From an uncultured Chloroflexota bacterium (lineage in GTDB: Bacteria > Chloroflexota > Dehalococcoidia > GIF9 > AB-539-J10), in the NCBI GenBank assembly GCA_903884455.1, contig CAISEW010000041.1:34086-98085 (forward strand): 64,000 nt of DNA, written 5' to 3'. Shown here one piece after another: positions 36,608 to 45,029 of the stretch (positions are counted from its first letter, which is position 1; the number at the start of each line of letters is the position of its first letter). The notes under the pieces were generated by a model. It saw nothing but the letters and a program-made list of their open reading frames with translations. It had not been told where the DNA came from and searched no databases. Both the position numbers and the translations under genes were made by a program.

Positions 36608-36778
36608 ATGCAGAAAACAAAAAATAGAAAACGTCTTATTTACAGCACCAGAGAATTTGAGAGAGCGTATCTCCCAAAGACAACAAAGAGGCTAGAAATT
36701 CCTGCTGGAAATAGCACGAGTGACTTTGGTGTTAATTTAGCAAAAAAGATTATGAGTAGAATAAATGTAAAAGTATAA
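36608..36778 (+). CDS. 56-aa basic protein MQKTKNRKRLIYSTREFERAYLPKTTKRLEIPAGNSTSDFGVNLAKKIMSRINVKV
   Basis: Manual translation; AAAGGAG RBS ~7 nt upstream; followed by terminator; below the ORF-track length cutoff. Confidence 0.6.
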   Translation: MQKTKNRKRLIYSTREFERAYLPKTTKRLEIPAGNSTSDFGVNLAKKIMSRINVKV

Positions 36779-36811
36779 TGAAACATTGCTACATTAGCAA
36801 TAACGATTGCT

Positions 36812-36843
36812 AAAAAGGCCCGCATTTTATGGGTCTTTTTTTA
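36812..36843 (+). terminator. Rho-independent terminator
   Basis: aaaaaggccc-gcattttat-gggtctttttttt; stem includes one G-U pair. Confidence 0.75.
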
Positions 36844-36873
36844 TACTACTTGACAAGGTGAACAGGCAGGGGC

Positions 36874-36980
36874 CTAGGCCCGCAGCATCTCCTTCTTCCG
36901 TAGCACCTTCTCTGCATCCTTCTTGGCACCGACCTTCTGGAATGTGACAAGTGCTTCATCGATTAAGAGATAGATGTACG
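36874..36980 (-). pseudogene. 3' remnant of a truncated gene
   Basis: Minus strand reads YIYLLIDEALVTFQKVGAKKDAEKVLRKKEMLRA*, with no room for a full gene before the tRNA. Confidence 0.4.
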
Positions 36981-36987
36981 TAAGAAA

Positions 36988-37061
36988 TGCCCCCAAGGGG
37001 ATTCGGACCCCTGATCTTCAGCTTGAAAGGCTGATGTCCTAGGCCGCTAGACGATGGGGGC
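36988..37061 (-). tRNA. tRNA-Glu (TTC)
   Basis: Minus strand GCCCCCATCGTCTAGCGGCCTAGGACATCAGCCTTTCAAGCTGAAGATCAGGGGTCCGAATCCCCTTGGGGGCA folds as a cloverleaf; anticodon loop CTTTCAA. Confidence 0.9.
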
Positions 37062-37333
37062 AACGTTAAGCATTTTACGGGTAAATGGCTAAATGTGCAA
37101 GGTCTGACTAAAGTATAGCTTGCTTCGGCTTGCTAATAACTTGGATATGAGGTATTATGTGGCGGTTGTTATGCCCACAACTGGTAATCTCAAACTGAAA
37201 GGAATTGTCCGAAAGCGCTAAGAACATGGGCTGGGCTGTTCGCTCTCGGTGATACCTGCGCTCTACTTGTTTGGTTTGAGAAAGGATGATTCTCGAGGTC
37301 AATGAATAGGACTCAAAAGGAGGTTTGATAAAT

Positions 37334-39151
37334 ATGATGAAAGAGACAGATAGAGTTGCTTCGCGAATTGAGGAAGTAATTGATGAAGCCAGCGGGAAGG
37401 CATATTTGCCTCCTTGTCAGGTTCGCTGTCCTCTTAAAATAGATATTCAACGCAATCACGTTATGATTTCATGCCTTCCCCTGGATGAGAAGGAGGCCTC
37501 CAGCCAGATATTAAAGATAGGCGATGAAATCTATGACAAAAACCCTTTATTTCCAATCCTCTGCAGCTACGTTTGTGGGCTTTGCGAGAAAGAGTGTAAT
37601 TATGAAGAACAAACCGGAGCAGTGAGAAGAAAATTGCTGCTGCGGTTTATCGCCGATCATTATCTACCCTACTTGGAAACAAAACCTTCATATGCTGCTC
37701 CTACCAGGGAAAAAGTGGCGGTGATTGGAGGAGGACCGGCAAGCCTGATGTGTGCTTATACGCTGAGCAGGCAGGGTTACCGGGTCACTATTATGGAGAG
37801 AAGTTCGAAGTTGGGGGGTGCCCTGAGATGGATTCCCAAATATCGCCTTCCTGAAGATATCATGGATGCTACCTTGAATAATTTAGTCAGGATTGCTCAT
37901 ATAGATGTCAAGCTCGGCTACATAATGAAAGATGGTGAGAAAACGCTGGACGAACTCAGAAAAGAAGGTTATCAGGCCATATTTATCGCTACTGGCACCC
38001 CTTCTCCAAGACCCCTTAGCTTTGAAGGGAAACTCGTGGCGGGAGCAGATCTGGATGGAGTCATGTTTGGTTTGAACCTCCTCTCTGACGTGAGCCAGAA
38101 GAAAGTTCGTCCTCGGCTCTTCGAGGGCAAAAGGGTGATAGTAATCGGAGGCGGTAATGTGGCTTTTGATGCTGCGAGAACCGCCCGACGACTTGGCGGG
38201 AAAATTACACTCGTGTGCCTGGAATGTGAAGACAAATCTTCCAAGGATGGAATTCCAGCTGATATCGAAGAAATCGAAGGCGCCACTGAGGAAGGAATTC
38301 AAATCGTCTATTCCCGGGGTGTAGAAGAGATAATTGGCGAGGATGGGAAATTCCGGAAGATAAAGTGCCCTCGGTGCACATCGGTCTACGACCAGATGGG
38401 ATATATTGGATTTAATCCCAAGTTCGACAAGAGTGACGTGATATATCTTGAAGGAGATGTGCTACTCGTTACCATCGGACAAGGTGCGGAGAGAAAATTC
38501 TTTCAGCAAGAGGATTTATTGGATGAAAGAGGCAGGATTGACGTCGACCCACTTACTCTGATGAGCAATCGCAAAAAGGGGATTTTCATCGGAGGCGATG
38601 TCAGGAGAATAGGCTTTGCCTCAGAGGCAATGAGAGAAGGGATGATAGCTGCCGAGTCTATAGACCGCTACCTCAAGGGCGAAGACCTTAAGAAAGGAAG
38701 AGAGAGGGACTATGAGAAGGCAGCTATTCCCAGAGCTGCAGAGTACAAGTCTCAACCTGAGCTTAAATGGTTGTCGGCGAAAAAAAGGATAAACTTCAAA
38801 CCTTTTGAGAAGGGATTTACCCTGGAACAGGCGGTGGAAGAGGCTGGGAGATGTCTATACTGCGGCCCGTGTAAGAGTTGTAAAGCATGTGTGATGCTAG
38901 AGCTTCAAATTGAGATACCAGAAATTGAGCTCAATCGGGAGATATGTAGCGGATGTGGGGTCTGTGTTCTCCTGTGCAGCTATGATGCCATCAAATTGGA
39001 GAAATCTGGGGATAGGGCTGTAGCAGTTATCAATAACCTCAGGTGCAAACGATGCGGGGTGTGTGCTGCTGCTTTCCCCAGCGCGGCAATTGCCCCTGAA
39101 CATTTCACTGACAAAGAAATTATGGCTGAAATCGAGGGCGTGTTGGTATAA
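37334..39151 (+). CDS. FAD/NAD(P)-dependent oxidoreductase with 4Fe-4S domains (GltD-like)
   Basis: VAVIGGGPASLMCAYTLSRQGYRVTIMERSSKLGGAL, VIVIGGGNVAFDAARTARRLG, C-terminal CSGCGVCVLLCSYDAI; start after AAAAGGAGG. Confidence 0.85.
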   Translation: MMKETDRVASRIEEVIDEASGKAYLPPCQVRCPLKIDIQRNHVMISCLPLDEKEASSQILKIGDEIYDKNPLFPILCSYVCGLCEKECNYEEQTGAVRRKLLLRFIADHYLPYLETKPSYAAPTREKVAVIGGGPASLMCAYTLSRQGYRVTIMERSSKLGGALRWIPKYRLPEDIMDATLNNLVRIAHIDVKLGYIMKDGEKTLDELRKEGYQAIFIATGTPSPRPLSFEGKLVAGADLDGVMFGLNLLSDVSQKKVRPRLFEGKRVIVIGGGNVAFDAARTARRLGGKITLVCLECEDKSSKDGIPADIEEIEGATEEGIQIVYSRGVEEIIGEDGKFRKIKCPRCTSVYDQMGYIGFNPKFDKSDVIYLEGDVLLVTIGQGAERKFFQQEDLLDERGRIDVDPLTLMSNRKKGIFIGGDVRRIGFASEAMREGMIAAESIDRYLKGEDLKKGRERDYEKAAIPRAAEYKSQPELKWLSAKKRINFKPFEKGFTLEQAVEEAGRCLYCGPCKSCKACVMLELQIEIPEIELNREICSGCGVCVLLCSYDAIKLEKSGDRAVAVINNLRCKRCGVCAAAFPSAAIAPEHFTDKEIMAEIEGVLV

Positions 39152-39195
39152 ACTTGACTGAATATTGCATTCCTCAGGAATCGTCTTATAAACTA

Positions 39196-39266
39196 ACCCC
39201 AGGCGAATTTTGATTTTAAATTAAGCGGGGTCCCACGAAAATCGCAAGATTTTCGTGGGTTAGTGT
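39196..39266 (+). promoter_or_regulatory. Structured leader upstream of hypF
   Basis: Perfect hairpin CCCACGAAAATC-gcaa-GATTTTCGTGGG at 39232-39259; flanking ACCCC...GGGGT; similar element before ilvD. Confidence 0.5.
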
Positions 39267-41657
39267 ATGTCAAAAGCAGCAAGACAGTCCCTCAAATCAG
39301 CTTCTATTAGCGTCCGGGGCATCGTTCAGGGCGTGGGCTTCAGGCCTTTTGTCTACGGACTAGCTGTTAAACACAACCTTAAGGGATGGGTTTACAACAC
39401 TTCAGAGGATGTCAAGATTGAGGTAGAAGGTGCAGCAGAGGCTATTAAGAAATTTGAGCGGGAACTCGAGACAAAAGCCCCACCGCTGGCTCACATCGAG
39501 AACATAACTATCGAGTATCACCCACCCCACGGTTATAAAAATTTTGAAATTCGACAGAGCCAGGCACAGGCAGGGAAATATCAGCTTATCTCTCCGGATG
39601 TCGCTACCTGCCAGGCTTGCCTTGGTGAGTTGCTAAATTCTGAAGACCGCCGCCACCGCTATCCCTTTACCAACTGCACCAATTGCGGCCCACGCTTTAC
39701 CATAATTGAAGATATGCCCTATGACCGCCCCAAGACAACCATGCGCTACTTCCAGATGTGCTCCCAATGCCAGGCGGAATATGATAATCCCTTGGATCGC
39801 CGCTTCCATGCTCAACCCAACGCCTGCCCGAAATGCGGTCCCCAGGTCCAGTTAGTTGATAACCGGGGCAAGCTGGTAACCAAGTCGAATCCTATTGCCG
39901 CTGCCAGTCAGCTCCTTAAAGAAGGGAAAATCGTGGCTATTAAGGGCTTAGGGGGTTTTCTCCTGGCTTGCGATGCCACGAACGATACCGCAGTTAAAAC
40001 GCTGCGGCAGAGGAAGAAGCGCTCCTCCAAGCCCTTTGCCATAATGGTAACCGATGTAGACGAAGCTAAGAGGCATTGCTATGTCTCGCCAGAGGAGGAA
40101 AATTTACTTACCTCACCTCAAAGCCCCATCGTACTCATGAAGTGGCGGGAGGACTCATCTGGGTCTCGAGAGGTAGCGCCCAATTTACAATTCTTAGGGG
40201 TTATGCTGCCGTATACCCCGCTTCACCACATACTGCTCAGGGACACGGGCCGGCCTTTAGTAATGACCAGCGGCAATCTCAGTGAAGAGCCTATCGCCAG
40301 AGACAACGATGAAGCCTTATGGAGGCTTTCCGGTATTGCCGATTACTTTCTAATCCATAATCGGGATATCTATTCCCGCTACGATGATAGCGTGGCCATA
40401 GTAGAAAGGGGCACAAGCCAGCTTATAAGGCGAGCGCGTAGCTACGCTCCCTATCCCATCCGCCTGCCGTTTAAAACCAGGCAGGTGCTTGGTTGCGGCG
40501 CCGAGGAGAAAAATACGTTCTGCCTGACCAAAGATAACTATGCCTTCCTATCGCAGCATATCGGCGATATGGAGAACATGGAAACTCTGGAGCATTTTGA
40601 CAGCACTATATCCCTGTATAAAAGGCTTTTCCATGTAGAGCCTGAAATCATTGCCCATGACCTCCACCCTGATTATCTGGCCACCAAATATGCCCGGGAG
40701 TTAGGCGAGTCCGGTATAAAGCTTATTCCTGTGCAGCACCACCATGCCCATATCGCCAGTTGCCTGGCTGATAATGGGCTGGAGTCCCCGGTTATCGGCG
40801 TGGCCTTCGATGGCACGGGGATGGGTGTGGATGGGAATATCTGGGGAGGGGAATTCCTGGTCGCCGACTACCGTAATTTTCGCAGAGCAGGACATCTGGA
40901 ATATTTGCCTTTGCCTGGAGGAGCCGCAGCTATAAAAAGACCTTACCGCACCGCCATCGGCTATATTCTCACTCTATTAGGGGAAAATGCCCTCAACGCT
41001 GTCATTGCGACCCTGAACGAAGTGAAGGGGAAGCAATCCCAGTTGGCTTCTATCGGGCAAATGAGCGAAGTTGAAATAGAGGTTATCAAGCGCCAGATCG
41101 AAAGAAGGATAAATTCACCACTTAGCTCGAGCATGGGACGCCTTTTTGATGCCATATCAGCCCTGCTGGGCATAAGGGGCGAAATAGATTACGAAGGACA
41201 GGCGGCGGTGGAACTGGAGATGGCTGCCCTCTCCTCTGTCATTGCGAGGCCTGTCCCGAGCGAAGCGAGGGAACTCGACGAAGCAATCTCCGGTAATAAT
41301 GAAAGTTACCCATACCACATAGTACAAGATAAGGGAATAAGAATCGTGCGCCTGAAGGACCTGCTCGCAGCCGTAATAGAAGACTTACATCAGGGTATAT
41401 CAAAGGGGAGGATATCAGTCAAATTCCACAATACCGTAGCCCGGATGATAAACGAGATGTGCCACTTGATAGCCGACGAAACAGGCATCAGCCAGGTAGC
41501 ATTAAGCGGCGGCGTATTCCAGAATCGTTTGCTGTTGAGTAAAACAGTCAGCTTACTGGAAAGCAGCGGTTTCCAGGTTTTTACCCACAGGCAGGTGCCC
41601 TGTAATGACGGCGGCATCTCCCTGGGTCAAGCCGTTATTGCCAATTTCGTCGTATAA
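39267..41657 (+). CDS. hypF: Carbamoyltransferase HypF
   Basis: Acylphosphatase domain RGIVQGVGFRPFVYGLA, Zn fingers CQACLGEL/CTNCGPRFT, Kae1-like C-terminal domain with HHHAHIASC. Confidence 0.95.
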   Translation: MSKAARQSLKSASISVRGIVQGVGFRPFVYGLAVKHNLKGWVYNTSEDVKIEVEGAAEAIKKFERELETKAPPLAHIENITIEYHPPHGYKNFEIRQSQAQAGKYQLISPDVATCQACLGELLNSEDRRHRYPFTNCTNCGPRFTIIEDMPYDRPKTTMRYFQMCSQCQAEYDNPLDRRFHAQPNACPKCGPQVQLVDNRGKLVTKSNPIAAASQLLKEGKIVAIKGLGGFLLACDATNDTAVKTLRQRKKRSSKPFAIMVTDVDEAKRHCYVSPEEENLLTSPQSPIVLMKWREDSSGSREVAPNLQFLGVMLPYTPLHHILLRDTGRPLVMTSGNLSEEPIARDNDEALWRLSGIADYFLIHNRDIYSRYDDSVAIVERGTSQLIRRARSYAPYPIRLPFKTRQVLGCGAEEKNTFCLTKDNYAFLSQHIGDMENMETLEHFDSTISLYKRLFHVEPEIIAHDLHPDYLATKYARELGESGIKLIPVQHHHAHIASCLADNGLESPVIGVAFDGTGMGVDGNIWGGEFLVADYRNFRRAGHLEYLPLPGGAAAIKRPYRTAIGYILTLLGENALNAVIATLNEVKGKQSQLASIGQMSEVEIEVIKRQIERRINSPLSSSMGRLFDAISALLGIRGEIDYEGQAAVELEMAALSSVIARPVPSEARELDEAISGNNESYPYHIVQDKGIRIVRLKDLLAAVIEDLHQGISKGRISVKFHNTVARMINEMCHLIADETGISQVALSGGVFQNRLLLSKTVSLLESSGFQVFTHRQVPCNDGGISLGQAVIANFVV
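41001..41041. repeat. GTCATTGCGAG-family repeat inside hypF
   Basis: gtcattgcgaccctgaacgaagtgaaggggaagcaatccca, read as VIATLNEVKGKQSQ. Confidence 0.85.
41237..41292. repeat. GTCATTGCGAG-family repeat inside hypF
   Basis: tgtcattgcgaggcctgtcccgagcgaagcgagggaactcgacgaagcaatctccg, read as VIARPVPSEARELDEAISG. Confidence 0.85.
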
Positions 41658-41674
41658 AGAGTTACTTCCCCATC

Positions 41675-41714
41675 TGTCATTGCGAGGCTGCCAAAGCCAG
41701 CCGAAGCAATCTCG
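41675..41714. repeat. GTCATTGCGAG-family repeat downstream of hypF
   Basis: tgtcattgcgaggctgccaaagccagccgaagcaatctcg. Confidence 0.85.
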
Positions 41715-41738
41715 TTGTGAAAAAGAGTTACCCCCCTT

Positions 41739-42803
41739 TTACGGCTGCCAGCTCAAGAAGGGATAGGTCACTCCATTGACGATATTCCAGATGTAGGCGG
41801 GGTTAGTCTGGTTCAGAGCGACTGCGGTTATGTTCCAGCTTGCCCCTGAGAAAGTGGTGATATTCTTCATTTCGGTGGTGGTCTTGCCTGTCCCGCCAGA
41901 TGAAGTAGCTTGTCCGCTGGTTTGGATGTCCCAGAAGGAGGTGCTCACAGTGCCACTATTGTCTCCCACCAGACCGCCAACTGACGAATTGCCAGTCGCG
42001 CTGCCGGTGGAATAGGAGTTGCTCACAGTGCCCGCATTACCTCCCACCAGACCGCCAACCCACTGATAGCCAGTGACGTTGCCGGTGGAATAGGAGTTGT
42101 TCACAGTGCCACTACTAGCTCCCACTAGACCGCCAACACCATAATAGCCAGTGACGTTGCCGGTGGAATAGGAGTTGCTCACAGTGGCGCCGTTACCTCC
42201 CACCAGACCGCCAACATGTCCCTGGCCGGTCACGCTGCCGCTGGAATAGGAGTTGCTCACAGTGCCTCCATTCAATCCCACCAGACCGCCAACCTCAGCG
42301 CTCCCGCCATTAACGTTGCTGCTGGAATAGGAGTTGCTCACAGTACCCACATTCACTCCCACCAGACCGCCAACACTCGAATTGCCAGTCACAGTGACGT
42401 TCACCACGCCGATATCTTCGATGCCCCCTCCCGTATTAACAATACCAAAAAGGCCGACATAATTCTCGTCAGGGCGGTTGCTAAACAGGTCACGTATCTC
42501 GTATTCTTGTCCGTCGAAAGTCCCGGTGAATGTGTTGTTCTGAGTTCCAATTGGCTGCCAACCCTTTCCCCCATTGGCTGTTGGGCTTGCCAGCTCAGTA
42601 TAACCGGCAGTAGTGGAATCGAGGTCGTTCATTAGAGTGTAATTGCCGCCCAAGTTGTTCCTGACGGCATCCAAATCATACCAGGTCCGTATTTCCAGGC
42701 TTCGGGAAGGAAAAAGAGAACAGCCTGCCATCCCGGCAATTAAGGCTACCATAATTAAAAGGATGCTAAGTCTTTTCACGCAACAGTTTAGTTTTTCCAA
42801 CAT
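41739..42803 (-). CDS. Lipoprotein with GLUG-motif repeats
   Basis: Lipobox-like IAGMAGCSL; ~6 repeats of GGLVGxNxGTVSNSYSTGNVTG. Confidence 0.8.
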   Translation of the reverse strand: MLEKLNCCVKRLSILLIMVALIAGMAGCSLFPSRSLEIRTWYDLDAVRNNLGGNYTLMNDLDSTTAGYTELASPTANGGKGWQPIGTQNNTFTGTFDGQEYEIRDLFSNRPDENYVGLFGIVNTGGGIEDIGVVNVTVTGNSSVGGLVGVNVGTVSNSYSSSNVNGGSAEVGGLVGLNGGTVSNSYSSGSVTGQGHVGGLVGGNGATVSNSYSTGNVTGYYGVGGLVGASSGTVNNSYSTGNVTGYQWVGGLVGGNAGTVSNSYSTGSATGNSSVGGLVGDNSGTVSTSFWDIQTSGQATSSGGTGKTTTEMKNITTFSGASWNITAVALNQTNPAYIWNIVNGVTYPFLSWQP

Positions 42804-42897
42804 CTCTAGCTTATAGTATTATTATATCACGTCCTACGCAACGTTAAGGGGTTGATTTGGCATGTGCGCCAATTGGGATATCACATCACAGGCGAGT

Positions 42898-43437
42898 CTA
42901 CTTCCCTGGCCGTGTAAAGAGGAACATGAGCAGGGCAGCGATGCTTTTGGCATCGCAGATTTCGCCCGAGGCAATAAGTCGGGGTATCTCATCCGGGGAA
43001 ACGCGGACCAACTCGATATCGTCAGTATCCTCAGCCACGAGACGGGCGGGCACAAGGTCGGTAGCCAAAAAACAATAGAGGTACTCCGTGCCATAGCCCG
43101 GGGTGGCATAAAAGCCCCCCAATTTGTCTATTTTCCGGGGGAAGTAACCAATTTCCTCCTGTAATTCGCGGCGCACAGAGTCAATGGGCTCTTCGCCGGG
43201 GTCAATGCCACCAGCCGGTATTTCCAGAAGAAACCTGTCCACGGCATGGCGGAACTGGCGAACCAGAAGGACATTATCTTGTTCATCAAGGGCCACTACA
43301 GCTATACAATCGCTGTGCTCCACCACCTCTCTAGTAGTCTTTGTGCCGCTAGCTTTCTCCACGGTGTCCACGCGTATATTTACCGCGCGCCCGTGATAAA
43401 TCTGTTGGGTGGCTAACTTCTTTTCCGGCTTCAACAT
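42898..43437 (-). CDS. NUDIX hydrolase, ADP-ribose pyrophosphatase-like
   Basis: Nudix box GGIDPGEEPIDSVRRELQEEIGY. Confidence 0.9.
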   Translation of the reverse strand: MLKPEKKLATQQIYHGRAVNIRVDTVEKASGTKTTREVVEHSDCIAVVALDEQDNVLLVRQFRHAVDRFLLEIPAGGIDPGEEPIDSVRRELQEEIGYFPRKIDKLGGFYATPGYGTEYLYCFLATDLVPARLVAEDTDDIELVRVSPDEIPRLIASGEICDAKSIAALLMFLFTRPGK

Positions 43438-43708
43438 ACTTTAGTTACATCCACTTGTTCAATAGTTTAGCTTTTTCCGCAAGTTCCATCTTAAAATTAG
43501 GGGTCTCTCCTTCGTAACTCCCCTTGCCCCTCTTATCTTAAGAGTGGGAATCTCCCTAACATGGGGATTCTCTTCTTATCCCCTTTAAGATAGGAGGCTC
43601 TCACCTTCAATATCCCCCTTAAGATAAGGGGGAATAAAGGGGGTTATGAATGCTTCTCAACATACTCTTGCTACTTGGCTAAAATGGCATCGCTTTGCCT
43701 GTCGAGCT

Positions 43709-44173
43709 TCAAAGGTGGAGAATAAGAGCTACCTCATCGCAGTCGGGAAACTTGGGACAGCGATAGCATTCCGCCCAGACCTTGTGGGGCAGCTCCGCTT
43801 TGTCAATTAATTGGAAGCCATGTTTTTCAAAAAAAGCCGGCTTACGAACGAGACAAAAAACCCTGGGTATAGCTAATTCCTTAGCCTCTTCCAGACAGGC
43901 CTGGACCAGCGCAGAGCCAACCCTCTGGTTCTGTGCCTGTTCATCGACAGCCAGAGACCTGATTTCAGCTAAATCAACCCAGGTAACGTGCAATGCCGCA
44001 CAAGCGATAACCCGACCTCTTTTCCTGACTACGAAGTAATCTCTAATATCCTCATATATCTCAGATAAGGCGCGAGGCAACACCTCCCCCTTATCAGCAA
44101 AATGACTGATCAGCCGGTGCATAGAGTTAGCATCGCTCACCCTTGCCCTATCAACCTTTATATCAGCTTTCAT
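43709..44173 (-). CDS. GNAT N-acetyltransferase
   Basis: EIRSLAVDEQAQNQRVGSALVQACLEEAKEL; overlaps the nadK 3' end. Confidence 0.85.
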   Translation of the reverse strand: MKADIKVDRARVSDANSMHRLISHFADKGEVLPRALSEIYEDIRDYFVVRKRGRVIACAALHVTWVDLAEIRSLAVDEQAQNQRVGSALVQACLEEAKELAIPRVFCLVRKPAFFEKHGFQLIDKAELPHKVWAECYRCPKFPDCDEVALILHL

Positions 44174-44984
44174 TTCTTCTTCCTCCCAGTTTTTGCCACA
44201 GCGAACTATAGAAATAGGTTGGCTCGTGAATTCTTAAGAAGCAAGCTATGTGAGGGCTGAGCTTCACTCTGACATTCTGCCCATCGGATAATGGCAATTC
44301 AACCTGTCCGTCCATGCTAAGTATGACCTTTTCTCTGCGGGCAACCTTCAAATCAACTATGCTCTGCGGAGGCAGCACCAGGGCATGACTCAATCCCAGG
44401 TGGCAGGATATTGGTTGAAGGACGATTTCCCTGGATTGAGGATGAAGAATTGGTCCGCCGGATGCCAGGGAATAGCTGGTGCTCCCGGTAGCGGTGGCTA
44501 CAATTAGGCCATCAGCCCGGTAAGTGGTTATTGCTGTGCCATCAATTTCGGCTTCTATGTTAACCAGGCGAACCGCCACACTTCGTAGGACGACATCATT
44601 TAAGGCATGAAAGCTTTTGTCTTCAACTTGAGCCTCGAGCATGGCCCTTTCCTCAATCCAGCCTTTCCCCTTAAGCAAACCGGGCAAATGAGACAAGACC
44701 TCGTCGCCATCTATCTCCGTGATGAATCCCAGCCTGCCCAGGTTTATACCTAAAATGGGCACCGACAAGGAAGCTACGATTCGAGCAACACGGAGGATAG
44801 TGCCATCTCCGCCAATACTGAGAATTAACTCCGTGCCGGCCATCTGGGATTTAGCTTCATCCTCATCCCTGGTTGAGCATCGCCACGAAGAGACTCCCCG
44901 AGAGGATAGAAACTCTTCCAGTTTCTTAGCTAAGTCTCGGGCTTTCTCACGTAGAGGGTGATATAGAATACCAATACGCTTCAC
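44163..44984 (-). CDS. nadK: NAD kinase
   Basis: LSIGGDGTILRVAR, GINLGRLGFITEI, TYRADGLIVATATGSTSYSLASGGPI. Confidence 0.92.
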   Translation of the reverse strand: MKRIGILYHPLREKARDLAKKLEEFLSSRGVSSWRCSTRDEDEAKSQMAGTELILSIGGDGTILRVARIVASLSVPILGINLGRLGFITEIDGDEVLSHLPGLLKGKGWIEERAMLEAQVEDKSFHALNDVVLRSVAVRLVNIEAEIDGTAITTYRADGLIVATATGSTSYSLASGGPILHPQSREIVLQPISCHLGLSHALVLPPQSIVDLKVARREKVILSMDGQVELPLSDGQNVRVKLSPHIACFLRIHEPTYFYSSLWQKLGGRRNES

Positions 44985-45029
44985 AGGTGAACGAAGTGTA
45001 GCACTGGCGAATTCTGGCTGTCAAACCAT

